Assembly (NCBI GenBank): GCA_902601895.1
Contig: CACKOU010000004.1
Location: 19,140 to 83,139, forward strand
Source: an uncultured Pelagibacteraceae bacterium
GTDB lineage: Bacteria; Pseudomonadota; Alphaproteobacteria; Pelagibacterales; Pelagibacteraceae
DNA length: 64,000 nucleotides
Direction of reading: 5' to 3'
Shown here one piece after another: positions 28,121-37,094 of this stretch (position 1 is its first letter; the number at the start of each line of letters is the position of its first letter). Below the pieces are notes generated by a model, which saw nothing but the letters and a program-made list of their open reading frames with translations, had not been told where the DNA came from and did no database searches. The translations under genes were made by a program, and so were the position numbers.

Positions 28121-28960
28121 TTACATAGAAGCGTCAAAACCAAAATGTTTAATAGCAAGCTTACTAATAATGCCATCATCTCTAGCTTTATCAATTGCTG
28201 CATTAAAATCATTTAGAAGTTTAGAGTCACCTTTTCTAATACCTACGCCAACTCCATTACCAAAATCTCCACCAGCAAATGTTGGTCCAGTTAATACAAC
28301 TGCTTTGCCAGATTTTTCTGCATAATCTGTAAAAGCAACTGCTGCAGCTAATGCTGCATCTATTCTACCAGCAGATAAATCTAAGTTTACTTCATCTTGA
28401 GTTTTGTAAGTTCTAATTTTTACATTACCCATTAAACCAGATTCTAAGAAGTTCTGGTGAATTGTTGCCGTTTGAACACCAATAGTTTTTCCTTTAAATG
28501 CTTTGGTCAATACATCTAGTGTTGCTTGTTCATCTGCACTCACATCAGATAAATTTATAGCTGACATTGTTTTAAGACCTTCGTTTTTCGATCCTTTCAT
28601 AACTGCTAAAGATGCAACTTCATCAGCATAACCTTGAGAAAAGTTTATTGTTTTCATTCTCTCACCAGTTATTGACATTCCAGCCATGATAGCATCAAAT
28701 TTTCTTGAGACTAAAGCAGGAATCATTCCATCCCAGTCTTGCTCAACAATAGTACAATCATGATTCATTATTTTACATAATTCATTTGCTAATTCGACTT
28801 CAAAGCCAATCAAATTTCCTGCTGAGTCTTTAGAGTTCCAAGGTGGATATGCACCTTCGGTTCCTATTTTAATCTGATCTGCAATAGAAGAAATTATTAG
28901 AAATGATGATATTAAAATACCAAGTCCTAATACTTTTAATTTTTTCATATTTTCCTCCAA
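28121..28960 (-). CDS. Polar amino acid ABC transporter substrate-binding protein
   Basis: IKIGTEGAYPPWNSKDSAGNLIGFEVELANELC. Confidence 0.93.
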   Translation of the reverse strand: MEENMKKLKVLGLGILISSFLIISSIADQIKIGTEGAYPPWNSKDSAGNLIGFEVELANELCKIMNHDCTIVEQDWDGMIPALVSRKFDAIMAGMSITGERMKTINFSQGYADEVASLAVMKGSKNEGLKTMSAINLSDVSADEQATLDVLTKAFKGKTIGVQTATIHQNFLESGLMGNVKIRTYKTQDEVNLDLSAGRIDAALAAAVAFTDYAEKSGKAVVLTGPTFAGGDFGNGVGVGIRKGDSKLLNDFNAAIDKARDDGIISKLAIKHFGFDASM

Positions 28961-29006
28961 AAATTTTTTAGATTATTTCATAAAATTATTGTTTTAAAAA
29001 GTAAAA

Positions 29007-30047
29007 TTAATGATTTATTGACGAGGAAAAATTCCAAGAGCAATCAAAGCTTGGTATATACACTCTTGAAAGTTTTGTATTTCCAAAATTTTTGTTGAAA
29101 ACATTTAACCAATTTTCAACTTGTTTTGGTTTTTTGTCTTGGCTTCCGACTTGAGCGGTGATTACACCTTTAGGTTTTAATATTCTTTCTAGGGATGACA
29201 TATTTTTTGCAGCCAAATCAATGCAAAATTGATCATCATTGAGATCAACAAAGATTTGATCATATGTATTATCTTTAACTGATTTAATACTTTCGAATGC
29301 ATCACCCCAAACACATTTAACTGAATTTTTTTCTGTAGCCTTTTCTCCTATCTTGCTTAAATGTTTATCACACACATCGACAACCTCAGGATCTAATTCA
29401 TACCAATCTATAAATCCAAAATTTTGTGAAATACATTCTCTGGCTACACCACCGTCGCCTCCACCAATAATTGCAGCTTTCTCTTTATTTGAATTCAAAT
29501 TAAGACCAGAATTTACAAAGGTTGAGCTATATAAATGTTCATCTCTTTCAGCGACTTGAATTTCATTATCAATAAATAATGCTTTACCAAATTGTTCTAA
29601 ATCTAATATTTCAATATATTGTCCTGCTTTGGATTTAAAATTTTCTAATACTTTATTTACAACATAAGATTTTTTTAATCCTGGTGAACTATAATTATCA
29701 TGATATAGATCAATCGTATCTCTGTTAAATTCCTTAATAATGATTTGTTTGTGTTCTATTTCTTCTTTAATTACTTTAAGAGCAACTGATGGTGAAACTT
29801 TACCACAAGTAAAAAAATCAAAGCTTATAATTTCATTTTCTGGGAAAGTGTGAAAGCTTATATGACTTTCTGCTAACAGAGCTACCAATGAAAAACCTTG
29901 AGGCTCAAATTTATATTTTGATATTTTTAAAACTGTTACTTTTGCTAATTTTGCAATTTTATAAACCAACTTTTCGTAAAAAGATGGATCGTATTCTTTT
30001 TTGGTCCCAATGATGTCTAGAGTTATGTGTTCACCAACTTTTGTCAC
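29007..30047 (-). CDS. speDE: Fused S-adenosylmethionine decarboxylase proenzyme - spermidine synthase
   Basis: N-term GEHITLDIIG and ESHISFHTFPE (SpeD processing site); C-term AAIIGGGDGGVARE, WYELDPEVVDVCDKHL, VDLNDD (SpeE). Confidence 0.93.
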   Translation of the reverse strand: MTKVGEHITLDIIGTKKEYDPSFYEKLVYKIAKLAKVTVLKISKYKFEPQGFSLVALLAESHISFHTFPENEIISFDFFTCGKVSPSVALKVIKEEIEHKQIIIKEFNRDTIDLYHDNYSSPGLKKSYVVNKVLENFKSKAGQYIEILDLEQFGKALFIDNEIQVAERDEHLYSSTFVNSGLNLNSNKEKAAIIGGGDGGVARECISQNFGFIDWYELDPEVVDVCDKHLSKIGEKATEKNSVKCVWGDAFESIKSVKDNTYDQIFVDLNDDQFCIDLAAKNMSSLERILKPKGVITAQVGSQDKKPKQVENWLNVFNKNFGNTKLSRVYIPSFDCSWNFSSSINH

Positions 30048-30050
30048 TTA

Positions 30051-30695
30051 TTAACCTCTTTTATAATTTTTAGCTTTTTTTAAAACTTTATTCATTTCCT
30101 TTATAGAAAGAATTTTTGGCTTTCCAAGCTTAAGTGCGGTTATATACTGTAAACTCAAATTTTCAACTTCTTGCGCTAATTCAAAAGCATCAGGTAAATT
30201 ATTATCAAATGCAATCTGACCGTGATTTGCAATCAAACAGGCTTTTCTATTATTCAAAGCTTTTAATATATATTTTGAAAGCTCTCTTGTTCCATAAGTT
30301 GCGTATTTTGCACATTTAATATCGTTACCTCCTGCGAGTGCAACCATATAATGAAAAGCTGGAATAGGTTTTTTGTGAACAGATAGAGCTGTTGCATTAG
30401 TTGAATGTGAGTGAACTATTGCTTGAGCATCTTTCTTTTTAACATAAATATCTTGATGGAATCTCCATTCTGATGAAGGTTTATATTTTTTTTCATATTT
30501 TCCATTCAAACTAACAAACACTATATCTTTTACTTTTAATGATGAATATTTTTTTCCTGATGGGGTAATTAAAAAACCATTTTTATGTCTAACTGATATA
30601 TTTCCAGATCTTAAAGCTGATAATTTTTTATCATTAAGCATTTTGGAAAACTTAACAACATCATTTTTTTTTTTGTTAGTTTTTGAATAGACCAT
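30051..30695 (-). CDS. Class II aldolase family (Ald2/fuculose-P-aldolase-like or MtnB)
   Basis: GNISVRHKNGFLITPSG; IVHSHSTNATALS; ACLIANHGQIAF. Confidence 0.85.
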   Translation of the reverse strand: MVYSKTNKKKNDVVKFSKMLNDKKLSALRSGNISVRHKNGFLITPSGKKYSSLKVKDIVFVSLNGKYEKKYKPSSEWRFHQDIYVKKKDAQAIVHSHSTNATALSVHKKPIPAFHYMVALAGGNDIKCAKYATYGTRELSKYILKALNNRKACLIANHGQIAFDNNLPDAFELAQEVENLSLQYITALKLGKPKILSIKEMNKVLKKAKNYKRG

Positions 30696-31755
30696 TTAAA
30701 CCTTCTGTGGAGGCTTCGCATATACCTTTTTCTGTTACAAATGCCGTAACATACTTAGCTGGTGTTACATCAAAAGCCAAATTTAATGACTTACTTTTTT
30801 TTGGATAAATTAAAACTTTATCAACTTTATTATCTTTGTTAATTCCATCTACATGAGAAAGTTCTTTTGGATCTCTTTCTTCTATAGGAATATCTTTGGA
30901 GTTTTTTAAATTCCAATCTATCGTTGAACTTGGTAAAGCAACATAAAAAGGAACCTTATTATCATGAGCTGCAAGGGCTTTTAAATATGTGCCGATTTTA
31001 TTACAGACATCTCCGTTAGCTAATGTCCTATCTGTTCCAACAATACACATATCAACCTGTCCTCTTTGCATTAATATTCCACCTGTATTATCTGCTATAA
31101 TTGTATTTGGAATTTCTTCTTCATTAAGTTCATATGATGTAAGGTTTGCCCCTTGATTTCTTGGTCTGGTCTCGTCTACCCAAACATGTACTGGTATTCC
31201 TTTTTTATGTGCATGATAAATAGGAGAAGTAGCAGTTCCCCAATCTATTGTAGCTAACCAACCTGCATTACAATGTGTGAGAATATTTACGGTATCTTTT
31301 TTTTTATTATATATATCTTCAATTATATTTAATCCATTTTTACCAATACTTTCACAAAATCCCTCATCTTCTTTACAAATTTTTTTAGCTTCATTTAGTG
31401 CAATATTAAATAAATCTCCAGGTTCAACAAATGACAATTTATTATTCATTCTATGAACTGCCCACTGAAGATTTATAGCAGTCGGCCTAGAAGCAACTAA
31501 TTCTTCCGAACTTTTTTTTATGAAATCTAAACTGTTATTTTCTTTTATAGCTAAAACTATTCCAAATGCAGCTGTGCCTCCGATTAATGGAGCGCCTCTA
31601 ACTTCCATTGTTTTTATAGCATTTATAGCATCTTTAACTGAACTTAATTCTTTTATTATGAATTTATGTGGAAGCTTTGTTTGATCTATTATTTTTACAA
31701 CTTGTTTTTCTTCATCGAACCAAATAGTTTTATATTCAACGCCATTAATTTTCAT
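30676..31755 (-). CDS. mtnA: Methylthioribose-1-phosphate isomerase
   Basis: VRGAPLIGGTAAFG; NILTHCNAGWLAT; VGTDRTLANGDVCNKIGTY. Confidence 0.95.
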   Translation of the reverse strand: MKINGVEYKTIWFDEEKQVVKIIDQTKLPHKFIIKELSSVKDAINAIKTMEVRGAPLIGGTAAFGIVLAIKENNSLDFIKKSSEELVASRPTAINLQWAVHRMNNKLSFVEPGDLFNIALNEAKKICKEDEGFCESIGKNGLNIIEDIYNKKKDTVNILTHCNAGWLATIDWGTATSPIYHAHKKGIPVHVWVDETRPRNQGANLTSYELNEEEIPNTIIADNTGGILMQRGQVDMCIVGTDRTLANGDVCNKIGTYLKALAAHDNKVPFYVALPSSTIDWNLKNSKDIPIEERDPKELSHVDGINKDNKVDKVLIYPKKSKSLNLAFDVTPAKYVTAFVTEKGICEASTEGLNGLFKN

Positions 31756-33194
31756 TATTTTAAATTATCAATAAAATATTTACTAGCAATGGCAGCAGTT
31801 TCTGCACCATTATCACCACCAGTTGTTGTACCTCTTTTTCCACATTTTTTGTAAATCTTCACATACATTTTTCTGTATAATTTGTTTGCTTCTCCTGATT
31901 TAGCAGATGCTTTTTCAAAATCTTTTTGCCACTTTTTAATATCCATTTTAAATTCTTTTTTCATAACATCAGATAAACTTTCAGATATAAAACCCTGGTC
32001 ATTTAATTTCCAACCATCTGGGACGTACATTTCACATTTATTGAAGTGAACACATCCTTTGCATTTATTTGCTGGATTATCAGTATAAAAATCATGGTGC
32101 CATCCATCTTTTACAATTACCTCGACATCTGCACCTGCTTTTTTTAATCTTTCAGCATAATCTTCACAAAATCTTGCTGGTGTATAATCATCTGCACCTC
32201 CAAGTAAAAATAATAATTTAGTTTTTGTAGGAGTTGGATTTTCAAATCTCATATTAAAACAATCTGGAGCCATGGGTAATGATGCAAGAAAATATTTATC
32301 TTTTCCAATTACTGCCTCTGAAAATTTTTTTTCAGCTGCCATGTATGAAGCTGTTCCACCTCTTGATAAACCAGTTATACCTAATTTTCTAGCATCAACG
32401 CGAGGATGCTTATCTAATATATCGTAAGCAACTAATGCATCCAATTCTCCAGCGTTAATTGAGACTTTACCTTGATTTTCATGAACATTCTCTGTTCCCC
32501 TACTTGTAAAATTATCTATCTCAAAAATACCTATATTATTTTTTAATAATTGATTTTTAAAATCATTACGCCATGACTGAAGGGGATTTGTAAACTCACT
32601 GGGCCCTCCACTACTATGCACAGTCACAACAACTGGTAAATTTTTTCCCTCTTTTGGTAAAATTAACTTTCCAGATACTTCAACTGGAGAATTAATATAA
32701 GATCCATTTATGATTACCAGAGGAATACCTGGATTGTAACTTGTAAATTTAATTATTTCTTCACTTGCCTCACTTAAATACTTTAAAGGGGTGAAATGTG
32801 CTGGACGATCAACTTTAAAAAACCTACCTTTGCACCTCCACGGTTTTTCAAATGGCATTCTAGCTTTTAAAGTTGCTTCATTTCCATTAATAAATTCACC
32901 TTTAATTTTTAATTTTTCTGAGCCCCACTTCCATTTCCAACTTTCTGTAATAGAAACCTTATTATCTTTAATTGTACCAACAAATTTTATATTTTCTCTT
33001 CCCCAGTGCTTCTGATCAAAAGGTCCTAGTTGAAATTTATTATTTTCAACATTTACAATATAAGAGGACTCATACCATTCATTTTTTCCTTGTTTACATA
33101 AAATATCCATTTTCCAAGAATTAGGATATTCCTCGGCAATAAGATTAATATTCCAAAAGATCGATAAAATAATTAGAATTATAATTTTTTTCAT
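31755..33194 (-). CDS. Secreted alpha/beta hydrolase (dienelactone hydrolase-like)
   Basis: Signal peptide; TVHSSGG; GITGLSRGGTASYMAAE nucleophile elbow; WHHDFYTDN His. Confidence 0.8.
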   Translation of the reverse strand: MKKIIILIILSIFWNINLIAEEYPNSWKMDILCKQGKNEWYESSYIVNVENNKFQLGPFDQKHWGRENIKFVGTIKDNKVSITESWKWKWGSEKLKIKGEFINGNEATLKARMPFEKPWRCKGRFFKVDRPAHFTPLKYLSEASEEIIKFTSYNPGIPLVIINGSYINSPVEVSGKLILPKEGKNLPVVVTVHSSGGPSEFTNPLQSWRNDFKNQLLKNNIGIFEIDNFTSRGTENVHENQGKVSINAGELDALVAYDILDKHPRVDARKLGITGLSRGGTASYMAAEKKFSEAVIGKDKYFLASLPMAPDCFNMRFENPTPTKTKLLFLLGGADDYTPARFCEDYAERLKKAGADVEVIVKDGWHHDFYTDNPANKCKGCVHFNKCEMYVPDGWKLNDQGFISESLSDVMKKEFKMDIKKWQKDFEKASAKSGEANKLYRKMYVKIYKKCGKRGTTTGGDNGAETAAIASKYFIDNLK

Positions 33195-34063
33195 TTATTA
33201 AGTACCCTTCCTGCAATTGTTTTTAATTTATCTTTAGTTTTTTGAGTTCTTTTTTCTGGAGCAGTAATTATTGCTACATCTAAGCAATTATTAGTTGGAT
33301 CATTAGGATCAATGTGATTTTCAAAGTTATCTATCAAATTTTTAATCATGTTTTTTGCTTTCGCTGCATTATCTAAAAGTAATTTAATAACTTTTTGAAC
33401 ATCAACATTTTCATGATCTGGATGCCAGCAATCATAATCTGTTACCATCGATACTGAAGCATATCTAATTTCAGCTTCTCTTGCCAGCTTAGCTTCTGGC
33501 ATATTTGTCATTCCAATAACATCAGCTTTCCAAGATCTATACAGATTTGACTCTGCCAATGTTGAAAATTGTGGACCTTCCATTACAACATAAGTTCCAC
33601 CTCTTTGATAAGGTATATTTTCTTTTTTTATAGCATCCTCACAAGCGTTCATCAGACCAATTGAAGTTGGATGAGCCATTGAAACATGGGCTACAATTTC
33701 ATCATCAAAAAAGGTTTTATTCCGAGCAAAAGTCCTATCGATGAACTGATCAACAATTATAAATTTTCCTGGTGGTAAATCTTTCTTTAATGACCCTACA
33801 GCTGAAACAGAGACTATGTCTGTGATTCCGAGTTGTTTAAGAGCATCAATATTTGCTCTAAAATTTATTTTTGATGGAGAAATAAAATGACCTTTTCCAT
33901 GCCTTGGTAAAAAATAAATCTCATTGTCATTGTATTTGGCTTTTAATATTAAATCTGAAGGTTTTCCCCAAGGAGTATCTAAATCCAGAGTTTCTCTATT
34001 TTTAAAATCTTCAACATCATATAAGCCACTTCCACCAATAATTGCCAATTTATTATTTGCCAT
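33191..34063 (-). CDS. mtnP: S-methyl-5'-thioadenosine phosphorylase
   Basis: IIGGSGLYDV; LPRHGKGHFISPS; VVMEGPQFST; VIGMTNMPEAKLAREAE. Confidence 0.95.
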   Translation of the reverse strand: MANNKLAIIGGSGLYDVEDFKNRETLDLDTPWGKPSDLILKAKYNDNEIYFLPRHGKGHFISPSKINFRANIDALKQLGITDIVSVSAVGSLKKDLPPGKFIIVDQFIDRTFARNKTFFDDEIVAHVSMAHPTSIGLMNACEDAIKKENIPYQRGGTYVVMEGPQFSTLAESNLYRSWKADVIGMTNMPEAKLAREAEIRYASVSMVTDYDCWHPDHENVDVQKVIKLLLDNAAKAKNMIKNLIDNFENHIDPNDPTNNCLDVAIITAPEKRTQKTKDKLKTIAGRVLNK

Positions 34064-34091
34064 ATATTTATTTAGATTATAATTAAGTTTT

Positions 34092-34619
34092 ATGGATTTA
34101 AAAGAACATATTAGATCAATTCAAGATTATCCAAAAAAAGGAATTCTGTTTAGAGATATAACAACACTAATTAAAAATGAAAAAGCTTTTAAAGAATGTA
34201 TTGATCAAATAATAAAAAAGGCAGAAAAATTTAAATTCGATAAAATTGCAGCGATAGAGTCTAGAGGTTTTGTTTTTGCTTCAGCTATTTCATACATTTT
34301 AGATAAACCATTTATAATGCTTAGAAAAAAGAATAAGTTACCTGCTGAAGTTCATTCTGTTGATTTTCAACTAGAATATGGGAAAGCCACAATTGAAGTA
34401 CACAAAGATTCTTTTGGAAAAAATGATAATGTTCTTATTATTGACGATTTAATTGCAACTGGTGGAACAGCCGAAGCAGCTGCTAAACTTATAGAAATGT
34501 CAGAGTCAAAAATTTCAGCTTTTATCTTTGTTATTAATTTATTTGATCTTGGTGGCAGTGATAACCTACAAAAAAAAGGGTATAATGTTGAATGTTTGAT
34601 TGATTTTCCAGGTCATTAA
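34092..34619 (+). CDS. apt: Adenine phosphoribosyltransferase
   Basis: IRSIQDYPKKGILFRDITTL; ESRGFVFASAI; VLIIDDLIATGGTAEAA. Confidence 0.96.
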   Translation: MDLKEHIRSIQDYPKKGILFRDITTLIKNEKAFKECIDQIIKKAEKFKFDKIAAIESRGFVFASAISYILDKPFIMLRKKNKLPAEVHSVDFQLEYGKATIEVHKDSFGKNDNVLIIDDLIATGGTAEAAAKLIEMSESKISAFIFVINLFDLGGSDNLQKKGYNVECLIDFPGH

Positions 34620-34625
34620 AAATTA

Positions 34626-35924
34626 TTGATGCAAGAAAAAAAAATATTAAATTTAATAAAAAAAACAATAATAAATAAAGAATTTGATAAAGCTATAAGT
34701 TTAGTAAATAATTCTAACACAACAAATATTGAAAGAAATTTAAAGCTGCGTTTGCTTGCATCAATTTATTTTAAAAAGAAAAATTGGGAGAATGCAGTCA
34801 AATATTATGAAAAAGTATTACCTAACTCAAAAGATAAATTTGGTATATATAATAATATAGGAATATCTTATTTCAATTTAGGGGAACTTAAAAAATCTAT
34901 CGATTTTTATCTTAAATCTATTGAAAATAATCAAAACTTCGATGTAGCACATGAAAATTTAGCAATTACCTATAAAAATCTTGATGATTACGAAAGTGCT
35001 ATTAAAAGTTTTGTTAAGGCATTTGAAATCAATAAGAATAATAAGAATGCAAGGAACCAAATACTATATTTGCTTAACTACGTTAAAATTAAAAATAAAA
35101 CTATTAATCCAATCATAGAGTGTGACTTTAAAATAAATGAATTATTAAAAAATTTAAATTTCGAATCAATTAATTCTGAAAAATTTTTAAAAAATTTATT
35201 TTTTAAAATTGATGAGATTATAGATACTTATAAATCTGATTTTTTTTTGGACGAAACTCAGATATATAGAAGAAATAAGGAAAATCTTAATTGTTCGAGA
35301 CATTTTAAAGTATTTAATAGATTTAAGATAATACCGAAATACTGTTTTAACTGTTACAAGATACAAATTGATCTTAAAAATATAGTTGACTTGGTTAAAC
35401 TAAATTTTCTATTTAATATTTTAAAACTTGAAAAAAATAATATCAGAAAATGTATCGTAGAAATAAGACCAAATGTTCCGGTGAATTATAAAGGTTATAT
35501 ATATTGTGAGAGTTTAGACGAGTCTCAAGAGATACTAAAAAATATAAGTAATGATTTAAAAAAAATAAATTTCGATAAAATTAAAATAATTACTAAGCAT
35601 GGTTGTTCTGAATTTTATGAGGTGTATCCTAAATTTAAAGATATTAACTACAATGGTAAACAGCAAATGTCATACGATGTTAGTTGGCAAAAAAAAGAAG
35701 AGATAATTGATAAAGAGATAAATAATGTAAATTCCAATGAATTTTTTAAAAAAAATACTCTTAAATCAATTAATTTATATGATGTATTAATAATGAAAAA
35801 TTGGTTTGCATATGCAAAAATCATTGAAGATAAAAGTTTGGACAAAATTTATAATGGAAAATTAAATTTAGAAAATTTAAATCCATATTTAAAAGATCAA
35901 TTAAATTTTAGGAAAAGTAATTAA
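34626..35924 (+). CDS. TPR-repeat protein with Cys-containing C-terminal domain of unknown function
   Basis: TPR helices in N-terminal third; C-terminal CSRHFKVFNRFKIIPKYCFNCYKIQIDL...RKCIVEIRPNVP...GCSEFYEVYP. Confidence 0.7.
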   Translation: MMQEKKILNLIKKTIINKEFDKAISLVNNSNTTNIERNLKLRLLASIYFKKKNWENAVKYYEKVLPNSKDKFGIYNNIGISYFNLGELKKSIDFYLKSIENNQNFDVAHENLAITYKNLDDYESAIKSFVKAFEINKNNKNARNQILYLLNYVKIKNKTINPIIECDFKINELLKNLNFESINSEKFLKNLFFKIDEIIDTYKSDFFLDETQIYRRNKENLNCSRHFKVFNRFKIIPKYCFNCYKIQIDLKNIVDLVKLNFLFNILKLEKNNIRKCIVEIRPNVPVNYKGYIYCESLDESQEILKNISNDLKKINFDKIKIITKHGCSEFYEVYPKFKDINYNGKQQMSYDVSWQKKEEIIDKEINNVNSNEFFKKNTLKSINLYDVLIMKNWFAYAKIIEDKSLDKIYNGKLNLENLNPYLKDQLNFRKSN

Positions 35925-36001
35925 TGGTAGCGGGAAGTGGGATCGAACCACTGACCTCGGGCTTATGAGTCCCGCGCTCTAACCAACTGAGCTACCCCGC
36001 C
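35925..36001 (-). tRNA. tRNA-Met (CAT), 77 nt including encoded CCA
   Basis: Minus strand GGCGGGGTAGCTCAGTTGGTTAGAGCGCGGGACTCATAAGCCCGAGGTCAGTGGTTCGATCCCACTTCCCGCTACCA; GTTCGAT T-loop, CTCATAA anticodon loop. Confidence 0.96.
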
Positions 36002-36052
36002 GTAAATAGCTTTTGTTTTATACTACTTTTATTTTTTGTTGCAAACAAGATT

Positions 36053-36166
36053 TCACTTTTTCTTTTTCTTGTCTTTTTTAATTTTTCTTTTTTCTTTAAG
36101 AGAAAGTTTGGCTTTTTTCATTACACTAGAGTCCTTGAATGATTTTCCACTATACCTTTTTGACAT
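36053..36166 (-). CDS. 37-aa Lys-rich micro-protein
   Basis: MSKRYSGKSFKDSSVMKKAKLSLKEKRKIKKDKKKKK; short intact ORF between tRNA and AEC transporter. Confidence 0.45.
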   Translation of the reverse strand: MSKRYSGKSFKDSSVMKKAKLSLKEKRKIKKDKKKKK

Positions 36167-36170
36167 TGCT

Positions 36171-37094
36171 TTAACTTAATAAATTTATAGTGAATAAAAA
36201 AGTAAATATTGAAGCAAATGTTGAAATAAATATTGCTTTAATGATATTTTCCGGACTCACATTATAAGCAGAACACATAACAATTGATGTTGCACCACAG
36301 GGGCCAACACTAACCAACAAGGCTCCAGAAAAATTTATTGGATTTGATAAACTAAAAAATGTGTATCCTAAAATTAGCAGTATCATTGGTGATATCACCA
36401 GCTTTAATATTGAAATTGTAATAGTTAACTTATTAATAACATTTTTTGAATAAAAAGATAGAATAATACCAATTGCAAATAACCCAACTGGCATCACACA
36501 TGCTGCTAGTCTTTGAAGAATATACTCAAATGGAGTGTCGTCTATATTGATCTTTGAAATTCTTATTATTAATCCAATTAATATTGCTAATATCATCGGA
36601 TTTAATATTAAATTTCTTAAAAACTGAAATAATTTAATTCTCTTTTTTACAGTAAGTTCTAAAAAGAAACTAACTATGGATATTAAAACTACACTATCCA
36701 TTAAAATAATACCTGATATTTGAGTTATTGTACTCCCTGAAAAGAAAATTTCTGCAATAGGTAAAACTAATATGACGTGATTAGATAAAGCAACTGTTAA
36801 AGCCCAAATAATTGACTCTTGAATTGATCTTTTGAAAGTATTTTTAGTTAATAAAAAAGCAAATATTCCACTCGTTAATTGCATTAAAAAATATGATGAA
36901 ATTTGAGACACATCTATTTCCCCAACATCACTTTGTGCAACTAGTTTTATGATTAAAGCTGGTACTGCTATATAAAATGAAAATAAATTAAATATTCTAG
37001 CCTTTTGTAAATCAAATATTTTAATATATCCTAAAAGATAACCTATAAGCGTAATGCCTATAAATGGTGTTAATCCTAGAAATACCTGAAACAT
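36171..37094 (-). CDS. Auxin efflux carrier (AEC) family transporter
   Basis: 10-TM AEC pattern; LLVSVGPCGATSIVMCSAYNVSPENI. Confidence 0.88.
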   Translation of the reverse strand: MFQVFLGLTPFIGITLIGYLLGYIKIFDLQKARIFNLFSFYIAVPALIIKLVAQSDVGEIDVSQISSYFLMQLTSGIFAFLLTKNTFKRSIQESIIWALTVALSNHVILVLPIAEIFFSGSTITQISGIILMDSVVLISIVSFFLELTVKKRIKLFQFLRNLILNPMILAILIGLIIRISKINIDDTPFEYILQRLAACVMPVGLFAIGIILSFYSKNVINKLTITISILKLVISPMILLILGYTFFSLSNPINFSGALLVSVGPCGATSIVMCSAYNVSPENIIKAIFISTFASIFTFLFTINLLS

